23,142 nucleotides of DNA from JAQUOA01 sp037443785 (GTDB lineage: Bacteria; Bacteroidota; Ignavibacteria; UBA10030; UBA8401): assembly GCA_037443785.1 (NCBI GenBank), contig JBBINR010000047.1:1-23142 (forward strand), in the 5' to 3' direction. Below the pieces are notes generated by a model that saw only the letters and a program-made list of their open reading frames with translations, searched no databases and had not been told where the DNA came from. The translations under genes were made by a program, and so were the position numbers. Positions within the stretch are counted from its first letter, which is position 1; each line of letters opens with the position of its first letter. This document shows positions 1-7,568 of this stretch, piece after piece.

Positions 1-435
1 TTCGGTCAGCTTTCCTTGTTTATCCCATGGTTGATATTTGAATGAGCCATGTTCCGCAATGTTCCAAAATTCTTTATTCTCTTCGCCATTCAAAAACATG
101 CCGCTTGATCCCATGAATTTTAACCCGTTCCAAATCATTGGATTGTGGCTTGCCGTAATGGCAATTCCACCGGCAGCGTGAAATTTTTCGATTGCTAATC
201 CGACGGTCGGGGTAGGACAAATTCCAAGGTCGATTACATTACATCCCATTTGGAGTAATACAGAAACAACGATTTTTTGAATGCCGGCCCCGGTGATTCT
301 CCCGTCTCGGCCGACAATTATTGTTCCCTGATGTGAATATTCAGCAAAAGCTGAGGAATATTTCACGACGGTTTCGGGAGTAAGGGTGTCTCCGACAATT
401 CCTCTGATTCCCGAAATGCTGACCATTAACGACAT
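1..435 (-). CDS. glmM: Phosphohexomutase (phosphoglucosamine mutase-like), 5' part
   Basis: This gene runs off the left window edge; 145 codons of the N-terminal region are present and open throughout. The product belongs to the alpha-D-phosphohexomutase family, which moves phosphate between C1 and C6 of hexose phosphates; the closest match by eye is GlmM, which makes glucosamine-1-phosphate for UDP-GlcNAc, peptidoglycan and LPS. Visible motifs are SISGIRGIVG at residues 6-15, the GRDGR segment at 42-46, CPTPTVG at 73-79, and the catalytic phosphoserine loop ITASHNP with Ser96. The start ATG at 433-435 gives MSLMVSISG; an ATG three codons in is an alternative. No clear Shine-Dalgarno site is visible. 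Phosphomannomutase/phosphoglucomutase activity cannot be excluded because the sugar-binding and C-terminal domains lie outside the window. It is divergently oriented from the haem protein gene. Confidence 0.88.
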   Translation of the reverse strand, partial: MSLMVSISGIRGIVGDTLTPETVVKYSSAFAEYSHQGTIIVGRDGRITGAGIQKIVVSVLLQMGCNVIDLGICPTPTVGLAIEKFHAAGGIAITASHNPMIWNGLKFMGSSGMFLNGEENKEFWNIAEHGSFKYQPWDKQGKLTE

Positions 436-593
436 AAAAATTCCATAAGTGATTAAAGTGTTTGGACAAAATAAGAAAGGATGAACGGATTGGCAAGGTT
501 TTGTGTTAAAAGATAAGTAATAGTTGCAATATGACGCAGCGATTTTTTTAATAACTCCGGTTGCATCAGTGGTGTCAAAGGGGATGGTAACAT

Positions 594-606
594 ATCACAG
601 TGTGAT
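594..606. promoter_or_regulatory. Short palindrome ATCACA-G-TGTGAT, possible operator
   Basis: This is a perfect inverted repeat with 6-bp arms and a single central base, in the divergent intergenic region between the phosphohexomutase and haem protein genes. It lies about 8 bases before a weak -35-like TTGCAA (615-620) that is 17 bases from CATATT (638-643), placing it where an activator or repressor could act on the haem gene. The half-sites resemble CRP/Rex half-sites but are arranged tail to tail in the reverse sense (TCACA then TGTGA), so no regulator can be named. Chance occurrence is possible. Confidence 0.3.
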
Positions 607-614
607 TTTCTAAT

Positions 615-643
615 TTGCAATTATTCGTGAGATTGTACATATT
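615..643 (+). promoter_or_regulatory. Weak promoter candidate for the haem-binding protein
   Basis: TTGCAA (4 of 6 to TTGACA), 17-base spacer, CATATT (4 of 6 to TATAAT), about 40 bases before the ATG at 684. The match is marginal, and Bacteroidota-type promoters follow a different consensus, so this is only a candidate. Confidence 0.25.
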
Positions 644-683
644 CATTTTAAACTTTTCAATTCCATAATACTACGGGTTCAGC

Positions 684-1160
684 ATGACAATAAAGAGGGT
701 AGTGAAAGTTTTCGGTGTTGTTATTGCAGTTGTTTTTGTATTGATTCAATTTATTCAACCCAATCGAACGAATCCACCGGTCGACTCGGCGATGACAATA
801 ACCGCCGATTTGAAAATACCTTCACCCGTACAATCGCTGCTTGACCGCGGCTGTCGAGATTGTCATTCAAACGAAACTCGTTGGCCCTTCTATGCTTACA
901 TCGCACCAGTTTCCTGGCTGGTCTCTTACGATGTGTCGGAAGGAAGAAAACATTTCAATATGTCAGAGTGGGGTAAATACAAAATGGGGAAAAAAGTCCA
1001 GAAACTTTCCGGAATTTATGAAGCTGTTTCGGACAAGTCTATGCCTCTGCCAAAATATATTCCGCTTCATCCTGAAGCTAACTTTTCGCAATCCGAACGC
1101 GACACACTTGCGCAATGGGCGAAAAAAGAAGGCGGAAAACTGATGGATGATGACGAATAA
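684..1160 (+). CDS. Membrane-anchored haem-binding domain protein (c-type, CxxCH)
   Basis: A 158-residue protein with an N-terminal hydrophobic segment (about residues 8-24) that acts as a membrane anchor or uncleaved signal, placing the rest in the periplasm. The sequence CRDCH at residues 57-61 is a covalent haem c site, and the following tract NETRWPFYAYIAPVSWLV is typical of the small 'haem-binding domain' family common in Bacteroidota and relatives (Pfam Haem_bd type). A later SMPLPKY tract (about residue 117-123) is also characteristic and could supply a methionine axial ligand, which is inference. The physiological role of the family is unclear; electron transfer or haem-dependent sensing are both possible. 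It is a single-gene unit: the next gene starts 178 bp away behind a hairpin. The start ATG has only a weak upstream purine stretch (acggg). Confidence 0.9.
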   Translation: MTIKRVVKVFGVVIAVVFVLIQFIQPNRTNPPVDSAMTITADLKIPSPVQSLLDRGCRDCHSNETRWPFYAYIAPVSWLVSYDVSEGRKHFNMSEWGKYKMGKKVQKLSGIYEAVSDKSMPLPKYIPLHPEANFSQSERDTLAQWAKKEGGKLMDDDE

Positions 1161-1178
1161 TCGTGAAATATCACAATG

Positions 1179-1231
1179 GTACGAATGATGTGATATTTTG
1201 TACATCATTCGTACAAATTTTCTGTTTTTTT
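1179..1231 (+). terminator. Hairpin terminator candidate after the haem-binding gene
   Basis: A perfect 13-bp stem, GTACGAATGATGT (1179-1191) pairing with ACATCATTCGTAC (1202-1214), with a 10-base loop, is followed by an A/T-rich stretch and a T7 run at 1225-1231. The stem is AT-rich and the T run starts about 10 bases after it, so termination strength is uncertain. A competing hairpin overlaps it: AAATATCAC (1166-1174) pairs with GTGATATTT (1190-1198). Confidence 0.55.
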
Positions 1232-1285
1232 AAAATACCACACGACTCATTCCATGCGAGAGATTATTAGGATTTTTCAATTACC

Positions 1286-1314
1286 TTGACTCGGTAGGCA
1301 ATTTTTGCAATATT
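1286..1314 (+). promoter_or_regulatory. Promoter candidate for the TolB-like/beta-barrel cluster
   Basis: TTGACT (5 of 6 to TTGACA) at 1286-1291, exact 17-base spacing, then AATATT (4 of 6) at 1309-1314. A start of transcription near 1321 would leave a leader of about 18 bases before the ATG at 1339. It is the best sigma-70-like match ahead of the five-gene cluster, but the -10 is imperfect. Confidence 0.4.
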
Positions 1315-1338
1315 TCCTTTAAATCTAAGGGTCGATTG

Positions 1339-2736
1339 ATGAAATCTTCGTTACTCCCGGTGTTTCTGCTGTTTTTGTCTTCATTACTTCTTTCATCCTG
1401 TAGTTCCGGCCTTTCAGAAATTACACTCTCACTAATCAAACAGGGGAAAAATGATGAAGCATTGGCTCGGATGAAGCGTGCAATTTTTCTCGATCCGAAA
1501 GCACCCGAATATCATCGGCTTTCTGGGATTGCGCATTACAATCGCGGAGAGTATGAAGAAGCAATTAAAGAGTTTGACCTAACCCTTAAGTATGATGATG
1601 AAGATGATCAAGCAGCATATTATAGCGCCGCGTGTTATGAAAATCTTCGTCAGTTCGACCGCGCAATACAATATTACCGGTTGTATAATGAGTTGACCTT
1701 TTCCGGTGAATTTAAAGAAGTTGTTGAAGCGCGAATAAAACTTCTGTATCGTCAACAGATGGAACAAGAAGCAGAGCGAGCACTACAAATAGAAAAACAG
1801 CTCGACGTTGCCAAAATTCCCTCCAATACAATTGCTATCCTGTATTTTGAAAATAAAGGAAAGAAATCCGAATACGATCCGCTGCAAAAAGGCCTTGCTG
1901 AAATGATCATTACCGATCTTTCAAAATTGAAAGCTTTAAAAATTGTTGAAAGAATCAGGCTGCAGAAATTGATCGAAGAAATGAATCTTGCAGAAACCGA
2001 TCTTGTCGATCCCAAAACGGCACCACGTCTCGGGAAATTGCTGGGAGCGTATCGGTTGATTAAAGGTTCGTTCTTTGAGTTAAAACAAGATCAAGTGAAT
2101 ATTGACGCGTTTGTCGCAAAGACCAGAACCGGCGAATTGGATGCGACGACAAACATCAGCGGTGATATGAAGGAATTCTTCAGGTTAGAAAAAGATCTTG
2201 TTTTTAAGATTATTGATGAAATGAAGATCAAAATTTCTGATGAAGAGCGTGAATCAATTCTTGAAATTCCTACTGAAAATTTCTTTGCTTTTCTCCAATA
2301 TTCGCGCGGCTTGGATCTAGAAGATCAAGGAATGTATGCTCAGGCGTATGAGGCATATTCACAAGCTGCGCAAACCGATCCGAATTTTTCACAAGCAAAA
2401 AACAACGCATCATCTGCAAAAAATTCCGAACAACTTGTAGGAAGTTCTTCGTCGTCACAAAACAGTTCAACTCAGCAAAATTCTGATCAAAAAACAAGCA
2501 GTTCCGGCAAAAATGCTACTTCAAAAACTATGTCGACAAGTTTATCATTGACAAATAACCCGGGACAAATTCCTCCAAGCGATCCGTCGAACCGTACCGG
2601 GAACGGCAGTGTTGTTGATATGATTTCCAATCTTGGAAATACCATCAATAACAATCTAAATCCTGGATCAGGGAATCAAAATCAACCTCCGCCGACAGTT
2701 CGCACACCGCTGCCCGGACCTCCAACGCCGCCGTAA
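1339..2736 (+). CDS. TPR / TolB-CsgG-like domain lipoprotein
   Basis: A 465-residue protein with a lipoprotein signal peptide; the lipobox LSSC puts the lipidated cysteine at residue 21. Order of parts: TPR-like helical repeats (about 25-140; the tract HYNRGEYEEAIKEFDLTLKY is a clear TPR), a TolB/CsgG-N-like domain (about 160-300, beginning NTIAILYFENKG), one more TPR-like hairpin (about 315-350), and a Ser/Asn/Gln then Pro-rich low-complexity tail (about 370-465). The TolB-like part aligns along its whole length with the product of 8771-9535 (shared patterns AEMIITDLSKLKALKIVER and ETDLVD), so the two are paralogues. The ATG at 1339 was preferred to the in-frame TTG at 1336 because AAGG at 1327-1330 is better spaced from it. 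The protein is probably tethered in the outer membrane facing the periplasm; its exact function is unknown. It is first in a tight five-gene cluster. Confidence 0.93.
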   Translation: MKSSLLPVFLLFLSSLLLSSCSSGLSEITLSLIKQGKNDEALARMKRAIFLDPKAPEYHRLSGIAHYNRGEYEEAIKEFDLTLKYDDEDDQAAYYSAACYENLRQFDRAIQYYRLYNELTFSGEFKEVVEARIKLLYRQQMEQEAERALQIEKQLDVAKIPSNTIAILYFENKGKKSEYDPLQKGLAEMIITDLSKLKALKIVERIRLQKLIEEMNLAETDLVDPKTAPRLGKLLGAYRLIKGSFFELKQDQVNIDAFVAKTRTGELDATTNISGDMKEFFRLEKDLVFKIIDEMKIKISDEERESILEIPTENFFAFLQYSRGLDLEDQGMYAQAYEAYSQAAQTDPNFSQAKNNASSAKNSEQLVGSSSSSQNSSTQQNSDQKTSSSGKNATSKTMSTSLSLTNNPGQIPPSDPSNRTGNGSVVDMISNLGNTINNNLNPGSGNQNQPPPTVRTPLPGPPTPP

Positions 2737-2747
2737 AGGACTTTATA

Positions 2748-5700
2748 ATGAAAATCTATTTTTTATCATTGCTCGTGGCGGTGAATGTTGCTTTTGCTCA
2801 AAAGGATAACGTTGTTCCGTTGGGACCCAGCGGCGGCACTATTACGTTGCTCGAAGGATCTATCAATGACGATGTCGTGTTGGCTGTTGTGCGTGATGCC
2901 GGCGTTTATCGATCTATTGATGGCGGAGAACAGTGGCAGCGTGTTGCCCTTCCAAATTTCACTCAATTCAATCTTGAAGTTTATGATTTTGCCTTTCATC
3001 CGATCTATCCGGATTCCATATTGATGGCGACATCTTTTGGATTGTTTGCGAGCGGAGATAAAGGCGCAACATGGAATATTCTTGCGACAGCCGTAGCACC
3101 TTCACCTCGATATAGTATTGAATACACTCCTGCAAATCCAAATATTCTCTTCGGCTCGGATGATGCCGGAGTGTTGCGATCGAACGATGGAGGACGAAGC
3201 TGGATACCGTTAAAAGATGGCCAGTATTTCGGAAACAGATCGATCAAACACATCGCCATTCATCCATCCGACGTAAATAATATTCGATTGGTTGCGACGA
3301 CAGATTTTTGGGACTCAACCGGAGTTTTTTTGAGTACAAACGGCGGATTAAATTGGAGGCCATTTAATAAAGGGCTTCCGCCTGGTGAACCACGTAGAAT
3401 TTATGCTGTGGAAATGGATTCAACGGGGTTATTGAAAAATGATTTTCGCATTGTCATCGGAACTGCCCATGGAATGTACGCCGTCCAAACGAATTATGCA
3501 GACACAAATTGGCTTGCCATTGAAGATAATAACCATCCTGTTGATGGAGTGATTACTGCTGGAACGTTGGTGTATGATAAATTCGATACCGTTGCGAATG
3601 AACATCAGTTCTCATTTTACTACGCTTCAAATAGTTCTGAGTTTGACGGAGTTCCGCAGCCATATTTGAATACTGATGGTTTATTTAAAATTTCATCAAT
3701 GTTTGGTACGATTCTTACGATAAGCCCACTGTCACCTCCTCCCGTGCAGCGTGTATTTTCGGAGCTGACCGATATTACATCAATTCACGTTCCTATCGCA
3801 GTCAACAAATCGAAAATTTACATTGGGACAACCAACGGAGTTTTCATCAGTTATGATGCAGGGGTTTCGTGGCAGAGGAAAAATCAGGGAATTTTCCATA
3901 CGCTTATTCGAAATATGGATATGCTGAATACAGGCGCCACTTCCCAAATTTTATTTTCGGGGATTTTTGGCGGCGGCGTTATTCGATCGTTTGACAACGG
4001 AAAAACATGGTTACAAGCAAATACCGGCTTGGGTAATCCGTACGTTACCACCGTAAAAATAGATCAAAAAAATAAACTGATCTATGCGGGAAATACACTA
4101 AGCATTTTTCGTTCGTCGGACGCAGGAAATTCATGGGCACAATTGTTTGCTGTGGATGGCGGTGTTGTGATTGATTCGTCAAAATTGTATTCCCGAAGAA
4201 ATGAGATGACAATCCGAATTTCGCCGCGCAATCCCGACATGATCATGTTTTACTCAGGAGCCTACGGGTTGCGTATGAGCACTGATCGTGGATCAAGTTG
4301 GTCTCTTGTAAAAAGTCCGGTGGCAGTTGACACGACGCATGTTCCGGAAAATATAGAATTCGATCCTGTTGATTCATTAACAATCTATTATACAGGTCTC
4401 GGCATTTTTAAATCTACCGATCTTGGAAAATCGTGGCAGGACATTTCATCCAATTTGCCGAAGATGGCATTTCTACCCGCTTTTAACAGGGAAGCCGGTT
4501 TGGAAATTCTCAGTCCTACAATCAATCCACACAACAATAAAGAGATGTTTGTTTCACTTGTGTTCAGCGAACAGAAGGGAACAGCATTTAGGCTATTTAA
4601 AACTATCGACGGTGGGTTTACCTGGGATCCGCTTGCAACGCAAATTCCTTCATACGATGTTGAATATGATTTCTATGAAATGAATCGTCTTGTTGCCTCG
4701 GGCCCGTTTGGAATTGCCCGTACAATTGATGGAGGCGCAACGTGGGCACCGGTTTCAGATACTGCGATAAAACGTGAATATTATTTACTCTCGCCAAACA
4801 CCAATGATCCGAATGTTTTTTACGCGGGGAGTGAAATCGGCGGCCAAAAAATTACTCTCGTTGATTATCCGAATTTGTCGATCGATACAGTGCTGCATCA
4901 TTTTGGTACATTGCCTGTTGGAAACGACAGTACTCAAACAATAACACTGAGTAATAAAATTGGACTCCGAAGCGTGTTTGTTCATTTTGAAGGATTAACT
5001 GATACCAATGCATTTAAATATCTTGGACCGATTGATTTTAAAATTCCCGCAGGAAGTTCAATTGATCTTCCTGTACGATTTATTGCAGCTCAACCGGGAA
5101 TGAGTACGGCCGTCTTGAGATTTACCACATCCGATGTCGTGCTAAATGTCGTTAAAATCGTACTGACAGCAAATACGTATCTGCGATTTACAATCGATAA
5201 ATTAGCGTACGATTTCGGTTCTGTTACTGTTGGAAAGGATTCTGCAATTTCGATTACTATTGATAATGCTTTTGGCCTTAGTCCGATTTCACTGTCGTAT
5301 CTCGGGAATTCCGACACCGTCTCTTTCCAATATATTGGACAAAAACACGTTCTTATCGATACAGGAAAAACGGCAAATCTTGATTTTCGTTTCTCGCCAA
5401 AAATACGCGGAGAAAAAATTGCGTATTTGGGATTTTCAACATCTGACCCGCGTTTTCCAATTGTCAAACTGAGGTTTCAAGGAACAGGTGTGTCGAAGAA
5501 TTATGTGAACAAAAGAGTACTTTTTGATACCGCAACGGGGTTCGTATCATACGATGGTTCTACACTGGGAGAATATTTCAAATTATTAAAATTGAGTCTT
5601 GATCGTGCGGGAATCAATGTCGATCTGACGAAGAGATCAAATTTTTCTTCGTATGATGCTCTGCTGTACGTTCAACCTCAGGGAAAACCTCCAGCCGAGC

Positions 5701-7556
5701 TCGTTGATTCCTTGCAACGCTATGTAATGAACGGCGGAACATTAGCGGTGCTTGGTGATGCCGGTCCATTGTCGCAAATTCCGTTCAATTCGTTTCTTGA
5801 AGATTCATCATGGAAAACGAAATACAATATCAAAACGGGAATTCATTTTAATTCCAATGCTCTTATCGACACCTCGTTTGCCGGACATTTTGGAGGCGAA
5901 ATAATTGCCGCTGTTCCTCCGGCATTCAATCCTTACACATATAAAATTGATACTGTCGTTCTGAAATGGGCAGGAAGTTTAACAATTGATTCTGCACTTA
6001 TTTCTGTAAAACCATTATTAGTCACGAAATCAAAATCATTGTTTTCAGAAGATCACAAAGATACAACGTTTAGTTTTGATCCAATACAGTCTGCCATTGT
6101 TGCGGCAATGGCGAGCGTGGGGAAAGGAAAAATTATCGCAGTGTCCGATTATGATATTTGGTGGAATGGATATGCTGATGATACTTTAAAAACTGCAGGC
6201 TTGTTTGCCGGAGATAATCTTCAATTTGCTCTGAATATTTTTGGATTGGTCGATAATTTGCTGGCGCGACTGCCCGAACCGACGCCGCAAGAAGAATATA
6301 AACTTATCAGTATTCCCTATAGTTTTGCCGATTCATCCGTTCAGACACTCTTCAAAAATTTGGGAGAACCAAATCAATATGTGTGGAGAATGTTCGGGAG
6401 ATGGAATGATCGGAAAAAAGAGTATGAAGAATTTCCAAAAGATTTTAAGACGATTCGCCGAGGAGAGGGGTACTGGCTGATCACAAAGCAACCGACCACA
6501 ATCGATTTTGGAACGACTACAATTCAAGGCTCGGAAGATGATTTTGAAATCGTCCTTGCGCCGGGATATAATCTTATCGGCAATCCGTTTCCTTACAGGG
6601 TAAGCTGGTATAATTCCAAGCGCGAAGCAGGAATTGAAAATGTTATTTGGAAATTTAATAAGGCGTACGATTCAACTTCATTTATCATGGAGCCATTCAC
6701 CGGATACTTTATTAAGAATAGAGACTCAACAACGAAGAAGATTTGGATTAATTCAGAACAAGTTGTTGCAGGTTCATTATCTAAGGAAAATGCCTTTTCG
6801 TCTACCCTTTTAGACCATGAATGGAAAATTCGTTTAAAGGCGAATACTTCGCATTCCAAAGATGAAAATACGTTTGTCGGTATGCTGCACGGCGCATCGG
6901 AAAAATTCGACGACAATGACTTTTCAAAGCCGCCAGTTTCTCCCGGTGAATATGTTTCTGTGATGTTGAAGAATGGAAAAGAAGTCCTTGCTGCAGATTA
7001 TCGTCCAATGTCGAATGAAGGCGATTATTGGGATTTTACACTTTCATCAAGTGTAGCGAATGAAGCTGTAACATTATCTTTTGACACGTTTGGAGAAATC
7101 CCGCAGAATTTTGGATTGTATCTTGTTGATTTTGTTACTGAGCGAATTTTTGATGTGACCACATCGTTAACACAAGCGGTAACGATGCACAAAAATGAGT
7201 CTGCAAGAAATTTTCGTTTCGTTGTTGGTAATCGAAGTTTTCTCGAAAAAAGCAGTTCAGGAATCCCGATTGTTCCTTTGCAGTATTTATTGGAACAAAA
7301 TTTTCCGAACCCTTTCAATCCATCGACATCGATAAAATACTCACTGTCTCACAGTGCTTCCGTAAAATTGGAGATTTTCAACGTTTTAGGTCAAAAAGTA
7401 AAAACGATCGTTAATTCATTTCAACCAATTGGTGAGTATATTGCCCGGTGGGATGGGACAGACAATTTTGGCCGTAAAGCCGCAAGCGGTGTTTATTATT
7501 ATAGAATAGAGGCCAATGAATTTACCGCTATCAAAAAAATGACCCTTATCAAATAA
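2748..7556 (+). CDS. Giant T9SS-secreted Asp-box beta-propeller protein
   Basis: A 1602-residue exported protein with signal peptide MKIYFLSLLVAVNVAFA. Eleven Asp-box motifs (S/T-x-D-x-G-x-x-W) start at residues 56, 102, 145, 196, 368, 414, 456, 511, 556, 619 and 659, typical of sortilin/BNR-like beta-propellers; the gap from about 203 to 368 suggests degenerate blades or an insert. Two Ig-like ASH/choice-of-anchor-type repeats follow (about 705-810 and 811-914), then a class I glutamine amidotransferase-like fold (about 923-1165) without an evident catalytic cysteine, then a beta-rich region (about 1182-1345) with GYNLIGNPFPYRVSW. The C-terminus (1518-1602) starts NFPNPFNPSTS and ends GVYYYRIEANEFTAIKKMTLIK in split form, a FlgD-like type A T9SS sorting domain. 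It is therefore expected at the cell surface or secreted. AAAGGA at 2735-2740 precedes the ATG by 7 bases and overlaps the upstream stop. Binding or scaffold roles are more likely than catalysis, but this is inference. Confidence 0.95.
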   Translation: MKIYFLSLLVAVNVAFAQKDNVVPLGPSGGTITLLEGSINDDVVLAVVRDAGVYRSIDGGEQWQRVALPNFTQFNLEVYDFAFHPIYPDSILMATSFGLFASGDKGATWNILATAVAPSPRYSIEYTPANPNILFGSDDAGVLRSNDGGRSWIPLKDGQYFGNRSIKHIAIHPSDVNNIRLVATTDFWDSTGVFLSTNGGLNWRPFNKGLPPGEPRRIYAVEMDSTGLLKNDFRIVIGTAHGMYAVQTNYADTNWLAIEDNNHPVDGVITAGTLVYDKFDTVANEHQFSFYYASNSSEFDGVPQPYLNTDGLFKISSMFGTILTISPLSPPPVQRVFSELTDITSIHVPIAVNKSKIYIGTTNGVFISYDAGVSWQRKNQGIFHTLIRNMDMLNTGATSQILFSGIFGGGVIRSFDNGKTWLQANTGLGNPYVTTVKIDQKNKLIYAGNTLSIFRSSDAGNSWAQLFAVDGGVVIDSSKLYSRRNEMTIRISPRNPDMIMFYSGAYGLRMSTDRGSSWSLVKSPVAVDTTHVPENIEFDPVDSLTIYYTGLGIFKSTDLGKSWQDISSNLPKMAFLPAFNREAGLEILSPTINPHNNKEMFVSLVFSEQKGTAFRLFKTIDGGFTWDPLATQIPSYDVEYDFYEMNRLVASGPFGIARTIDGGATWAPVSDTAIKREYYLLSPNTNDPNVFYAGSEIGGQKITLVDYPNLSIDTVLHHFGTLPVGNDSTQTITLSNKIGLRSVFVHFEGLTDTNAFKYLGPIDFKIPAGSSIDLPVRFIAAQPGMSTAVLRFTTSDVVLNVVKIVLTANTYLRFTIDKLAYDFGSVTVGKDSAISITIDNAFGLSPISLSYLGNSDTVSFQYIGQKHVLIDTGKTANLDFRFSPKIRGEKIAYLGFSTSDPRFPIVKLRFQGTGVSKNYVNKRVLFDTATGFVSYDGSTLGEYFKLLKLSLDRAGINVDLTKRSNFSSYDALLYVQPQGKPPAELVDSLQRYVMNGGTLAVLGDAGPLSQIPFNSFLEDSSWKTKYNIKTGIHFNSNALIDTSFAGHFGGEIIAAVPPAFNPYTYKIDTVVLKWAGSLTIDSALISVKPLLVTKSKSLFSEDHKDTTFSFDPIQSAIVAAMASVGKGKIIAVSDYDIWWNGYADDTLKTAGLFAGDNLQFALNIFGLVDNLLARLPEPTPQEEYKLISIPYSFADSSVQTLFKNLGEPNQYVWRMFGRWNDRKKEYEEFPKDFKTIRRGEGYWLITKQPTTIDFGTTTIQGSEDDFEIVLAPGYNLIGNPFPYRVSWYNSKREAGIENVIWKFNKAYDSTSFIMEPFTGYFIKNRDSTTKKIWINSEQVVAGSLSKENAFSSTLLDHEWKIRLKANTSHSKDENTFVGMLHGASEKFDDNDFSKPPVSPGEYVSVMLKNGKEVLAADYRPMSNEGDYWDFTLSSSVANEAVTLSFDTFGEIPQNFGLYLVDFVTERIFDVTTSLTQAVTMHKNESARNFRFVVGNRSFLEKSSSGIPIVPLQYLLEQNFPNPFNPSTSIKYSLSHSASVKLEIFNVLGQKVKTIVNSFQPIGEYIARWDGTDNFGRKAASGVYYYRIEANEFTAIKKMTLIK
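2913..4745 (+). repeat. Array of eleven Asp-box repeats inside the giant secreted protein
   Basis: The coding sequence repeats a short motif encoding S/T-x-D-x-G-x-x-W at roughly 40-55 codon intervals, except for one gap of about 170 codons between the fourth and fifth copies. The DNA is diverged between copies, so this is an old protein-level repeat and not a recent tandem duplication. Confidence 0.85.
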
Positions 7557-7568
7557 TTTGTCTTTGTG

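Noticed and set aside
481..516. Twelve-codon plus-strand open frame in the divergent intergenic region
   Set aside because: Too short, with a purine stretch almost touching the ATG; nothing distinguishes it from chance.
594..606. Canonical CRP binding site linked to the adenylate cyclase
   Set aside because: CRP sites read TGTGA-N6-TCACA; here the halves are in the reverse order with one base between them, so a CRP call is not justified.
5090..5467. 125-codon minus-strand open frame inside the giant secreted protein gene
   Set aside because: It is antisense to a well-supported coding region with recognisable Ig-like repeats; its translation shows no known motif and it has no ribosome binding site evidence.
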